A stretch of DNA of 21,290 nucleotides, from NCBI GenBank assembly GCA_036274595.1, contig DASUFL010000064.1, positions 1-21,290 of the forward strand. The letters are read 5' to 3'. The notes under the pieces are model-generated. The model was not told the DNA's origin. It saw only the letters and a program-made list of their open reading frames with translations, and did no database searches. The position numbers were made by a program, and so were the translations under genes. This DNA comes from WS-9 sp036274595. Its GTDB lineage: Bacteria; Eisenbacteria; RBG-16-71-46; SZUA-252. Below are positions 1 to 7,235 of the stretch, in pieces. Every line of letters begins with the position of its first letter. Positions within the stretch are counted from its first letter, which is position 1.

Positions 1-1
1 G

Positions 2-151
2 GTGCGTGGGCTCAGGGGCAAGGTCGACCTCATGAAGCGCGAGGAGATCCTCGCGGCGCTCTCGCGGAACGGCGGCAACCGGAGCCGCGCCGCGCTCGAG
101 CTAGGCATCACCCGCCGGCACCTGATCCGGCTCCTCAAGCAGATCTATTAA
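2..151 (+). CDS. C-terminal fragment of a Fis-type HTH transcription regulator (probably sigma54-dependent response regulator)
   Basis: The open frame runs in from the left edge and stops at TAA 149-151. About 49 residues are visible, ending ...GITRRHLIRLLKQIY. The pattern EEILAALSRNGGNRSRAALELGI followed by a second helix matches the Fis/HTH_8 DNA-binding domain that closes NtrC-family sigma54 activators: a conserved GGN turn, the RAA..LGI positioning helix, then the recognition helix RRHLIRLLK. An AAA+ core and receiver domain would lie outside the window, so the family call rests on this domain alone. A free-standing Fis-like protein is possible but less likely. The start cannot be seen. 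The fragment is convergent with the NFACT gene, and a sigma54-like promoter lies about 350 bp downstream. Confidence 0.75.
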   Translation: MRGLRGKVDLMKREEILAALSRNGGNRSRAALELGITRRHLIRLLKQIY

Positions 152-152
152 G

Positions 153-172
153 CGCGGCGCCGCAGCGCCGCG
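153..172 (+). terminator. GC-rich hairpin right after the regulator stop
   Basis: CGCGGCGC (153-160) and GCGCCGCG (165-172) form a perfect 8-bp stem with a CGCA loop, starting 2 nt after the stop codon. No T-run follows, so it would be an atypical intrinsic terminator or a 3' end stabilising hairpin. Confidence 0.4.
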
Positions 173-264
173 GAACTCCAGCTGGATCTCCGCTTCGGAA
201 CTCGTACCCACCACGGCTAGTTATCATTCATGAGCCCGATGGCCCAGGCCCGCCCAGCCCTTCG

Positions 265-380
265 GTCTGTGACATTCACGTCCCCTCACCCTGTCGGGGC
301 GTGACATCGCTCCCAAGGTATCCGTGGGGAAGCGATTACCGCCTCGCAAGCGCGCGAGGTCTGTGACATCGATGTCCCAG
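265..380 (+). repeat. Three direct copies of a GTGACAT...TCCC repeat
   Basis: GGTCTGTGACAT occurs at 265-276 followed by TCACGTCCC, and at 359-370 followed by CGATGTCCC. A shorter copy, GTGACATCGCTCCCA, lies at 301-315. The third copy contains the perfect 12-bp palindrome GACATCGATGTC (366-377). Same-orientation, near-identical copies in non-coding DNA suggest protein-binding iterons or the remnant end of a DDE-type insertion sequence. No transposase frame is left. Confidence 0.6.
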
Positions 381-497
381 GACCCCCACCTTGACAGGCT
401 CCGGGCCCTCCTAACGCAATCCGCACCGACGCCCCAACCCCTTCCCGCGCAACCGCTTCTCGAAAGCTCCCGCCCTTTGACGAAAGCCCTCGCGGCA

Positions 498-513
498 CGG
501 CACGTCCAATGCT
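498..513 (+). promoter_or_regulatory. Possible sigma54 (-24/-12) promoter
   Basis: CGGCAC (498-503), five bases, then ATGCT (509-513) resembles TGGCAC-N5-TTGCW, with the invariant GG and GC dinucleotides exactly 10 bp apart (GG 499-500, GC 511-512). It is followed by a short T-rich stretch. It points into non-coding DNA, with only a 33-codon frame (574-675) downstream, so its target is unclear. The fragmentary regulator just upstream is of the type that works with sigma54. Confidence 0.3.
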
Positions 514-765
514 TTTTACGTCTCGCGTGAAGGGCAGCGTCGGAGGGGAAACCCGGCGAGGTTCTTCGAGGAAATGCAAGAAGTGAGGGCCGCGGACGAT
601 GGGGAGCTCTCAGAGGAAGCCAAGGCCAGGGCTAAACCTCCTCCTTCGAGTCCGTTTGGACATAAAGGCTCCTAGACTGACTCCTACTGGGTGCCTCGTC
701 AGTCCGCGACCCCTTGCTGTAGCCGTAGCAGTACGGGTCCCCCCCGCCAACGCATCGCTCCGCAT

Positions 766-2211
766 CTAGCTCGACACCTCGCGTTCGTTTCCTTGGCCGG
801 CGTCCGCCTCCGGTAACCGAGGGCGGACGAGAAGCTCCCTCTCCCGCGTGCAGATAGCCTGTCCCGGTTTGCCGCGGCGGGGCTTCGACACGAACTTCCG
901 TTCCGTGTAGATCACCGGGACCCGCGACTGTTTCCTCGCCTTGCTGAAGTAGGCGGCGATGGAGGCCGCCTCCTCGAGCGTACGTGGCTTGGGTATGGCG
1001 CTTCGCGCCGGCCGGCGGAGGATCACGTGGGAACCCGGGACCCCCACGACGTGGAACCAGTAGTCGTGGGGGTTCGATAGACGATGGGTGATGCGGTCGT
1101 TCTCGACGTTGTTGCGTCCGACCCAGACCTCCCACCCATCGGCCGTGTGGAACGTCCTTGGCCTGGCCGACTCGTGCGCCCCTGGCGGTCGGTGCCCGGG
1201 ACGTAGCCCGCGGGGTGCGCCGGCGGTCTGTCGACCCAGACGGATCGATCGTGTGTCACCCCGCGGCAACGCTGGCAAGTCCGCCCTGGCGAGGAACTCG
1301 CGCAGTGCGCGAAGGGCCTCGCGCGGCGGGCGGTCGGGAATGTCCAGGCGGAGCGCTTCCAATGCGGTGCGCTTCTCCCGGGTTTGACGTAGGCGCGTCT
1401 CGACCAGAGATTCACCACGCTCGCCCTTCTTGGCTTTCTGGAAGAGGCGCGCCGCATTCTCGTGGGGCGAGAGCGACGGATCGATGGCAATGTCGACCGT
1501 CGCTTCGGGCGAGTCCGCGAACGGATCGGGGAGCCGGACGCGGCTCGCCCCCCTCGGGATCTCTCGGTAGTGGGCGAGAAGGATTTCCCCCCAACGGCGC
1601 GCCTCCACGTGCGAATGGGCGCGCCTCAGGTCCCCCTCTTGAGCCTCCTGCCGCCGCGCAAGGATTCGCGCGGCGGCGTGGAGCTCTTTCTCCATGTACC
1701 GGCGAAAATCCTCGGTGAACGCCGCGGCGACGTCGTCCGCGAGCGCGCGCTCCGCGGCCGGGTCGTCCGCGACCTCGACCCGCGGCGCGCGGAACCCGGG
1801 CGGCGCTTCGCCCGCGCCTTCCTCGGCGTCGCGATGGAGCGCCCAGAGCACTAAGTCTTCGGCTCCCCCCGAGACGATGAGATTCACCCGCGTCCGTTCC
1901 GCGGTCACCGAGAGCCGGTGCGTGCCCGCCCCCTCGGAGCCCAGCTCGAGCGCGAGGCCGTCCCAGTCGAGCGTCGCGCGTCGCACGAGAAGCCCGCGCA
2001 GCGCCTCCTCGATCGCGCCGAACGGGGACCCGCGCGGATCCGGCGCCGTCGGCAGCCGGTCGGCGAACGCGACGCGCGCGCGCTTTCGCTCGAGGTGGAT
2101 CCAGAGGTAGGAGCGCGGCTTCTCGCCGAGCGCGACCGCGAGCGAGCGGGGGGAGAGAGCGATCACGCCGGAGACCCTGCGGCCGGCGATGGCTTGCGCG
2201 AGAGGGCTCAT
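766..2211 (-). CDS. NFACT-family RNA-binding protein (RqcH/FbpA-like)
   Basis: A 481-residue protein of the family once called fibronectin-binding protein A and now tied to the ribosome quality-control factor RqcH. An NFACT-N-like region covers roughly residues 1-250 (EILLAHYREIP and SPHENAARLFQKAKK are typical). A charged helical part around 250-315 is probably coiled coil. A clear NFACT-R (DUF814) domain spans about 353-462, with VGRNNVENDRIT, DYWFHVVGVPGSHVILRR, and the KPRTLEEAASIAAYFSKAR and VIYTERKFVSKP blocks. RqcH proteins are usually around 570 residues; this one is shorter and I see no helix-hairpin-helix domain. The position that aligns by eye with the Asp-Arg pair of B. subtilis RqcH reads Asp-Gly (D84-G85). 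The start ATG at 2209-2211 overlaps the TPR gene's TGA by 4 bp (ATGA), implying translational coupling. Alanine tailing of stalled chains is therefore possible but not assured. Confidence 0.88.
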   Translation of the reverse strand: MSPLAQAIAGRRVSGVIALSPRSLAVALGEKPRSYLWIHLERKRARVAFADRLPTAPDPRGSPFGAIEEALRGLLVRRATLDWDGLALELGSEGAGTHRLSVTAERTRVNLIVSGGAEDLVLWALHRDAEEGAGEAPPGFRAPRVEVADDPAAERALADDVAAAFTEDFRRYMEKELHAAARILARRQEAQEGDLRRAHSHVEARRWGEILLAHYREIPRGASRVRLPDPFADSPEATVDIAIDPSLSPHENAARLFQKAKKGERGESLVETRLRQTREKRTALEALRLDIPDRPPREALRALREFLARADLPALPRGDTRSIRLGRQTAGAPRGLRPGHRPPGAHESARPRTFHTADGWEVWVGRNNVENDRITHRLSNPHDYWFHVVGVPGSHVILRRPARSAIPKPRTLEEAASIAAYFSKARKQSRVPVIYTERKFVSKPRRGKPGQAICTRERELLVRPRLPEADAGQGNEREVSS

Positions 2212-4025
2212 CGTCGCGCCTTCGCCGCCGCCAGCGAATCCACGAGGGCGGCGAGACGGGCCTGGTTGCGTGTCGCTTCCGGATTGCCGGGCTCCACCTC
2301 GCCCGCCCGGCGATAGTGCGCGAGCGCCTCGTCGTAGCGTCCCATCCGCTCGAGCACGACCCCGAGATTGTTCTCCGCTTGCGCGAACTTGGGATCGAGA
2401 CGGATCGCCATCCGGTACGCCGCCACCGCGGAATCGGGCCGGTCCACGCGAACGTTCAGGTTCCCGAGCGCGTACCAGCCCGGCGCGTAGTCGGGCTGCA
2501 GCGCGTTGAGCTCGCGCACGTGGACGAAGGCGGAATCGCTCTCTCCCATCTCGTCCTCGGCCGCACTCAGATTGAGAAGCATCTCGCCCGACGCGGGCAT
2601 GATGGCGTGCGCGCGGCGGAAGTGCTCGGCGGCGCGCGGGAGATCGCGGTGGGTGTAGTAGTAATTCCCGAGGAGCCCGTGCACGTGCGCCGACTCGGGT
2701 GAATCGTGGAGGATCGACGTGAAGAGCGCCGGCTCGTCCTTCCAGATCGCGACACGCGGCAGGAGGAGGACGAGGAACCAGATCGCGACGGCGGCGCACG
2801 CGGCGAGGAACTCGCCCCCGGCGTCGCGGGACCGTCCCAGGAGGCCGGGCAGGAGCGCGACCAAGAGGGCGAGCGCTCCCCCCGGAACGAAGAGGAACCG
2901 CTCCGCGACGAGCGCCCCCGCGAGGATCCGCACCCAGCAGATCGGGAGGAGCGTCGCGGCGAAGAGCGACAGCGGGAGGAGCCACGGCGATCGCCTCCGC
3001 GCCGCGCGCGCGATCCCGGCGGCGAGCGCCCCCAGCACCACCAGTCCCGCGATGAAGATGAAGTCGGCCCCCGGCACTTCGCGGATGTCGTGCCGCGCGG
3101 AGAGACCGAGGGGGACGAACAGGAGCCCCACGTAGATCGCCACGATCGCGACGCTCGTGAGAATCTGAGGCACCGTGCCCTGGACCGGTGGAACCGCGGG
3201 GAGATGCGCCGGCCCGAGCACGGCGACGCGAGCGATCCAGTAGATGCCCACGACCAGCGCGAGAGGAACGGCCGCGCGCGCGAGATCCGGCAAGGTCAGC
3301 TCGCGATCCTTGACCCAGAGGGCGGCCAGGAGCACCGGCGCCCCGAAGAGCGCCACTTCCTTCGCCAAGAGCCCGAACAGGAGAACGAGCGCCGCCGGCG
3401 CGAGCTTCATCCAGGGCGATCGGATCCCGGGCCCGAACCGCGCCGCGGCCCAGAGCGCGGCAAACAGGAACGTCCCCGCGATCAGATCCGTGCGCCCCGA
3501 GATGAAGGCCGCGCTCTCCGGGTGCGTCGGATGGAGCGCGAAGAGCACGGCCCCCGCGGTGGCCGCGAGCGGCCGGCCCGAGATTTCCCAGGCGAGGAGC
3601 CAGAGCGCGAGGCACGCGAGGACGTACCAGATCAGGTTCTGCGCGTGGTATCCGCGAGGGTCATCCTTCCAGAGCGCGCGATCGAGCGCGAGCGAGTAGA
3701 CGGTCGCCGGACGGAAGTAGGTGTGCTGCGAGGTCTGCGTCTGGAGGTAGACGTCGAACGGCGTGCTCCAGAGGCGGGCGAGGTCGGCCGGCCCGTGGAT
3801 GTCGAGGTGCTCGCCGACCAGGTAGCGGTCGTCCCAGACGAAGTCGTACCCGATCGACCGGACGTGCGGAAGGAGCGCGGCGAGGGCGACGACCGCCCCG
3901 AGGACCCAGACTCGCCAGGGAGGGACGCCCGACCCCGCGCGAGCCGCGCCGGCCGCCGCCCCGCCCACTCGGTTTCTTCCGGCCGCCACCCCTTGGGACC
4001 GTTGAGCTTGCGGGCGAGGAGCCAT
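2208..4025 (-). CDS. Multi-pass membrane protein with C-terminal TPR repeats (TMTC-like, GT-C fold)
   Basis: A 605-residue protein. A basic, Ala/Gly-rich N-terminus (1-34) leads into about ten hydrophobic segments between residues 37 and 425. Just after the first segment is DFVWDDRYL (62-70), and LHPTHPESAAFISGRTDLIAG lies near 164-184. These match the acidic first loop and the HP.H.E...GR.DL motif of eukaryotic TMTC and bacterial DUF1736-type proteins, which resemble GT-C mannosyltransferases such as PMT. From about 445 to 585 come three to four TPR units, for example NLGVVLERMGRYDEALAHYRRAGEVEPGN (553-581). It is probably an inner-membrane glycosyltransferase, or a scaffold facing an unknown acceptor. 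ATG 4025 was chosen over an upstream in-frame start at 4112 because the intervening residues are low-quality and would overrun the divergent promoter. It is the first gene of a two-gene operon with NFACT. Confidence 0.8.
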   Translation of the reverse strand: MAPRPQAQRSQGVAAGRNRVGGAAAGAARAGSGVPPWRVWVLGAVVALAALLPHVRSIGYDFVWDDRYLVGEHLDIHGPADLARLWSTPFDVYLQTQTSQHTYFRPATVYSLALDRALWKDDPRGYHAQNLIWYVLACLALWLLAWEISGRPLAATAGAVLFALHPTHPESAAFISGRTDLIAGTFLFAALWAAARFGPGIRSPWMKLAPAALVLLFGLLAKEVALFGAPVLLAALWVKDRELTLPDLARAAVPLALVVGIYWIARVAVLGPAHLPAVPPVQGTVPQILTSVAIVAIYVGLLFVPLGLSARHDIREVPGADFIFIAGLVVLGALAAGIARAARRRSPWLLPLSLFAATLLPICWVRILAGALVAERFLFVPGGALALLVALLPGLLGRSRDAGGEFLAACAAVAIWFLVLLLPRVAIWKDEPALFTSILHDSPESAHVHGLLGNYYYTHRDLPRAAEHFRRAHAIMPASGEMLLNLSAAEDEMGESDSAFVHVRELNALQPDYAPGWYALGNLNVRVDRPDSAVAAYRMAIRLDPKFAQAENNLGVVLERMGRYDEALAHYRRAGEVEPGNPEATRNQARLAALVDSLAAAKARR

Positions 4026-4073
4026 GGGCCGGACGTTAGGGAGCGGGCGGCGTGTCGCGCAACGTGAATCTGC

Positions 4074-4119
4074 CTGATGACGCACTGCCGCGCCGCGGGT
4101 TACAGTACCCAACTACCCC
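4074..4119. promoter_or_regulatory. Divergent promoter region between the TPR gene and yicC
   Basis: The 115-bp gap 4026-4140 must drive both directions. On plus, TACAGT (4101-4106) is a plausible -10 giving a leader of about 28 nt, but no good -35 is visible. On minus, TACTGT (4107 down to 4102) is a plausible -10. It lies 18 bp from CGTCGA on plus, read as TCGACG on minus, a fair -35. The two -10 boxes overlap within GGGTTACAGTACCC, so the promoters would compete. Confidence 0.35.
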
Positions 4120-4140
4120 GGGGAGCGTCGACGATCCAGC

Positions 4141-5034
4141 ATGATCCGAAGCATGACAGGCTATGGCCGGGGCGAGGTCGTGGTGGATGGCCTTCGCCTC
4201 GCGGCCGAAGTTCGGTCGGTGAACCACCGATTTTGCGAGCTCTCCGCGCGTCTCCCGCGGACCCTCGGCATCTACGAGCACGAGGCTCGTAAGATCGTGC
4301 AGGAGCGGTCGGTGCGGGGGAAGATCAACCTCGTCGTGACCTGGGGCGACGGGGGAGGAGACGAGGGGCGCGAGCCCACGGGCACGCTGACCCTGGACGA
4401 GCGCGCCGCGGATCGGTACATGGAGCTCCTCCAGGCGCTCCAGAGAAAGTTCGGCCTTTCCGGCAGCGTGGACGTGGACACGTTCGCCTCGCTCCCCAAT
4501 CTCTTCGTCTGGAGCGAGATGCGGCGCGATCCCGAGTTCTATCTCGGAATCCTGCGCGAGGTCGTGACCGCGGCTACCGAGGACATGATCCGCATGAAGG
4601 AGACGGAGGGAGCGGCCCTCCGGGCGGATCTCGAGACGCGGGTCGAGGGAATCCGGGATCGCGTGGCGCGGATTCGCGAGCGCGCACCCCAGAAGGTCAA
4701 GGAGACCGCGGAGCGACTCCAAGAGCGCATCCGCGTTCTCCTCGACGGTAACGAGCTCCCGGAGGAGCGCCTCGCGCAGGAGATCGCCATGATGGCGGAT
4801 CGCCTCGACGCGACCGAGGAGTGCGTGCGCCTCGAGGCGCACTGCGACCACTTCAAGAAGCTCCTGAACGAGGAGGCCACGCCGGGGCGAAAGCTCGGCT
4901 TCCTCCTCCAGGAGATGAATCGGGAGATCAACACGATCGGCTCGAAGTCGGCCGACGTTCCGATCATCGAGCAGGTCGTCGACGTCAAAGAGGAACTTGA
5001 GCGGATCCGCGAGCAAGTCCAGAACATCGAATGA
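4141..5034 (+). CDS. yicC: YicC family endoribonuclease
   Basis: A 297-residue protein. It opens with the family hallmark MIRSMTGYGRGE and VRSVNHRFCELSARLPR (YicC_N). It ends with the DUF1732 block: RLDATEECVRLEAHCDHF (about 221-238), then GRKLGFLLQEMNREINTIGSKS and a helical tail. Length is normal for the family (about 290). YicC proteins are now described as RNA endonucleases; E. coli YicC acts in turnover of a small RNA. The short distance to gmk and rpoZ repeats the widespread yicC-gmk-rpoZ-coaBC cluster, so it is probably co-transcribed as the first gene of that operon. The start is the first ATG, and the MTGYGR motif fixes it. Confidence 0.95.
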   Translation: MIRSMTGYGRGEVVVDGLRLAAEVRSVNHRFCELSARLPRTLGIYEHEARKIVQERSVRGKINLVVTWGDGGGDEGREPTGTLTLDERAADRYMELLQALQRKFGLSGSVDVDTFASLPNLFVWSEMRRDPEFYLGILREVVTAATEDMIRMKETEGAALRADLETRVEGIRDRVARIRERAPQKVKETAERLQERIRVLLDGNELPEERLAQEIAMMADRLDATEECVRLEAHCDHFKKLLNEEATPGRKLGFLLQEMNREINTIGSKSADVPIIEQVVDVKEELERIREQVQNIE

Positions 5035-5041
5035 CGCGGGC

Positions 5042-5656
5042 GTGATCGGCTCGGAGTATCGCCGCTTCGTGGTGGTGATCTCCGGCCCCTCCGGCGCCGG
5101 TAAGAGCTCCTTCGTGAAGGTGCTCCTCGGACGCTACCCGCGGGATCTGGTCTACTCGGTGTCCGCCACGACGCGCCCCCGGCGGGCGCACGAGGTGGAG
5201 GGGCGCGACTACTTCTACCTCGGCCGCGAGGAGTTCCAGCGCCGGGTCTTGGCCGGGGATTTCGTCGAGCACGCGGAGGTGCATGGCGAGCTCTACGGCA
5301 CGCTGAAGAGCCAGACCGAGGCGGTGCTCCGTTCCGGACGCAACGTGCTCCTCGACATCGACGTCCAGGGAGGGCGCTCGGTCCGGAGGATCTACCCGGA
5401 CGGGGTGTTCATCTTCGTGCTTCCGCCGTCGCTCGCGGATCTCGAGGAGCGGCTCCGGGCGAGAGGCACGGACAGCGAGGAGCGCATCAAGCTCCGGCTG
5501 GAGAACGCGCGGCGCGAGATCGAGATCGCGCGCGAATACGATTACGCGGTCGTCAACGACGACCTGGAAGACGCGACCCGGAAGGTCCTCGCCATCATCG
5601 AGGCGGAGACGTGCCGGGCTTCGCGGCGGATCGACGGCGGTCGATCCGAACCCTAG
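5042..5656 (+). CDS. gmk: Guanylate kinase
   Basis: The enzyme phosphorylates GMP to GDP with ATP, in the cytoplasm. The P-loop GPSGAGKSS lies near the N-terminus. Next come the GMP-binding signature SVSATTRPRRAHEVEGRDYFYL, then GDFVEHAEVHGELYGT, LLDIDVQGG, and the lid region with RLRARGTDSEERIKLRL. It is 204 residues from the GTG at 5042, the usual size. That start leaves 7 bp after yicC and only a few residues before the first strand. A TTG at 4997 would add 15 unconserved residues and overlap yicC, so it is less likely. No strong Shine-Dalgarno is visible, so translation probably couples to yicC. Confidence 0.96.
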   Translation: MIGSEYRRFVVVISGPSGAGKSSFVKVLLGRYPRDLVYSVSATTRPRRAHEVEGRDYFYLGREEFQRRVLAGDFVEHAEVHGELYGTLKSQTEAVLRSGRNVLLDIDVQGGRSVRRIYPDGVFIFVLPPSLADLEERLRARGTDSEERIKLRLENARREIEIAREYDYAVVNDDLEDATRKVLAIIEAETCRASRRIDGGRSEP

Positions 5657-5668
5657 TCAGGAGGATCT

Positions 5669-5905
5669 GTGGATTCCAAGACCCCGCTTCGCTCGAGCAA
5701 CGTCCCGAACAAGTACGAGCTCATCATCGTGGCGGCGAAGGAAGCCCGTCGCATCAACGAGCTCTCGCGCCAGACGGGCCTCAACCTGGGCAGCAAGGTG
5801 ACGAACGTCGCGCTGGAAGAGGCCCTGAAGGGCAACGTCCTCTATCACTACCAAGAGACGCCCGCAGAGCCCGAAGAAGCTCCGAGCGCCGACTCGGAAG
5901 AGTAG
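5669..5905 (+). CDS. rpoZ: RNA polymerase omega subunit
   Basis: A 78-residue protein. The omega fold is recognisable in NKYELIIVAAKEARRINEL and SKVTNVALEEALKGNVLY, followed by an acidic Glu/Pro-rich tail. Omega helps beta-prime fold and assemble, and in some bacteria forms part of a ppGpp site. The GTG start is supported by a strong AGGAGGA at 5659-5665, only 4 bases upstream. Position between gmk and coaBC is the classic arrangement, which strengthens the call for such a short protein. Confidence 0.93.
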   Translation: MDSKTPLRSSNVPNKYELIIVAAKEARRINELSRQTGLNLGSKVTNVALEEALKGNVLYHYQETPAEPEEAPSADSEE

Positions 5906-5911
5906 CGTGAC

Positions 5912-7225
5912 GTGACGGAGACGCGGTCCCTCGCCGGCGCGCGCGTCCTCCTCGGCATCACGGGGGGGGTCGCCGCGTACAAGACGCCCGAGCTGGTCCG
6001 GGCGCTCGCGAAGGAAGGGGCGCACGTCTCCGTCATCCTGACCACGCGAGCGCGACGCTTCGTCACGAGGGACGCGCTCCGCTCGGTCACCAAGGGGCCC
6101 GTGCTCCATGGGCTCTTCGAGACGCAGGCCCTCGGATCGGGGCCCTGGTTCGAAGGGATGCCCGAGAGCGCGCTCGGCATGGCGCACATCGGGATGGCCC
6201 GCGAGGCCGACCTGATCCTCGTCGCCCCCGCCACCGCGAACGCCATCGGCAAGCTCGCGCACGGCCTGGCCGATGACCTCCTCTCGACCGCGCTCCTCGC
6301 CACGCGCTCCCCCGTCCTCCTCGCCCCCGCCATGAACGTCGCCATGTGGGAGCATCCGGCCGTCCAGGCGAATCTCGACGTGCTCCGAGCGCGCGGGATC
6401 CGCATGGTCGGTCCCGAGGAGGGATCGCTCGCCGACGGCGAGTGGGGCATGGGACGGATGGCCTCGCTCGAGGCCATCGTCGCCGCCTGCGCGTCGCTCG
6501 CGGAACTCGCCGGCGCGGGTGCGGGCGCTGACGGCGCGGGGGCGGGCGCTGACGGCGCCGGCGCGAACGGGCTCCCGCTCCATGGGCGCACGATCGTCGT
6601 GACGGCCGGCGGGACCGAGGAGCCGATCGATCCGGTGCGTGTGATCACCAACCGCTCGAGCGGCAAGATGGGCTTTGCCATCGCGGCCATGGCGCGCGAT
6701 CTGGGAGCCCGGGTCCGGCTCATCACCGCGCATGTCACCGCGGAGCCTCCGGCCGGCGTCGAGCGGATCGATGCGCCGACCGCGGCCTCCATGGCGGACG
6801 CCGTGCTCCGGGCGGTGAAGGACGCCGACGCGCTCGTCATGGCGGCGGCCGTGAGCGATTTCACCCCCGCGAAGCCGAGCGGATCGAAGCTTCCCCGCGA
6901 GGGAAGCGGGCTCAAGCTCGAGCTCCTGCCGACGACCGACATCTTGAAGGAGGTCCGAGCGGCCCACCCCGGAAAGCTCCTCGTCGGCTTCGCTCTCGAA
7001 ACCGAGGACGAGATCAACCGCGGTCGGGGTAAGATGCAGCGCAAGGGGCTCGACTTGGTCGCGGTCAACAATCCGGGCAAGCCGGGCTCGGCCTTCGGCT
7101 CGGACACGAACGACGTGACGCTGATCGATTCCGACGGACGCGTCGAGGCGCTGGGACTTCGCCCCAAGCGCGAGGTGGCGCGAGCGATCCTGCTCCGGGT
7201 AGCCAAGGCGCTGAATCAGGACTGA
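5912..7225 (+). CDS. coaBC: Bifunctional phosphopantothenoylcysteine decarboxylase / phosphopantothenate-cysteine ligase
   Basis: A 437-residue two-domain enzyme of coenzyme A synthesis. The CoaC flavoprotein half (about 1-190) has LLGITGGVAAYK, the catalytic His in HIGMAREAD (H92), LVAPATANAIGK and APAMNVAMW. The CoaB half (about 222-437) has VVTAGGTEEPIDPVRVITNRSSGKMG, AAAVSDFTP, KLLVGFALETE, the NN pair (386-387) and FGSDTNDVTLI. Between them sits a low-complexity Gly/Ala/Asp linker (200-220) encoded by a DNA tandem repeat. In the active-site flap, GSLADGEWGMGRM, the residue aligning with Cys158 of E. coli Dfp is Asp175. The GTG start at 5912 lies 6 bp after the rpoZ stop. Confidence 0.95.
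   Translation: MTETRSLAGARVLLGITGGVAAYKTPELVRALAKEGAHVSVILTTRARRFVTRDALRSVTKGPVLHGLFETQALGSGPWFEGMPESALGMAHIGMAREADLILVAPATANAIGKLAHGLADDLLSTALLATRSPVLLAPAMNVAMWEHPAVQANLDVLRARGIRMVGPEEGSLADGEWGMGRMASLEAIVAACASLAELAGAGAGADGAGAGADGAGANGLPLHGRTIVVTAGGTEEPIDPVRVITNRSSGKMGFAIAAMARDLGARVRLITAHVTAEPPAGVERIDAPTAASMADAVLRAVKDADALVMAAAVSDFTPAKPSGSKLPREGSGLKLELLPTTDILKEVRAAHPGKLLVGFALETEDEINRGRGKMQRKGLDLVAVNNPGKPGSAFGSDTNDVTLIDSDGRVEALGLRPKREVARAILLRVAKALNQD
6515..6556 (+). repeat. Two 21-bp tandem repeats inside the CoaBC linker
   Basis: Units 6515-6535 and 6536-6556 differ at a single base (GGT versus GGG in the second codon). Each encodes AGAGADG. A degenerate continuation follows. Copy number could vary between strains without breaking the frame. 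Confidence 0.85.
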
Positions 7226-7235
7226 GGGGAAGCCG

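Larger units (their letters stand above)
152..765. other. 614-bp region without a convincing gene, between convergent genes
   Basis: Short open frames exist here on both strands, but none has a good ribosome site, recognisable domain or the strongly G/C-ending codon pattern of the real genes. Longest examples are about 97 codons on minus (286-579), 68 on plus (324-530) and a plus frame without a clear start from 481 to 672. The region holds three GTGACAT-type repeats (265-380), a sigma54-like promoter (498-513), and a 7-bp inverted repeat GACTGAC (675-681) / GTCAGTC (698-704) with a 16-nt loop. It could be the scar of a decayed insertion element or a small regulatory RNA locus. Neither is proven. 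Confidence 0.5.

Noticed and set aside
286..579. 97-codon minus-strand frame and a 68-codon plus-strand frame (324-530)
   Set aside because: They overlap each other and the repeats, have no recognisable domain, and lack the G/C-ending codon bias of true genes here.
2212..3615. N-terminal extension of the NFACT frame up to 3615
   Set aside because: It is an Arg/Gly/Pro-rich shadow of the TPR gene in another frame; the ATG at 2211 begins the recognisable domain.
2706..4067. 453-codon plus-strand frame rich in Arg and Glu opposite the TPR gene
   Set aside because: Typical antisense shadow in GC-rich DNA: biased composition and no domain, whereas the minus strand gives a clear membrane-TPR protein.
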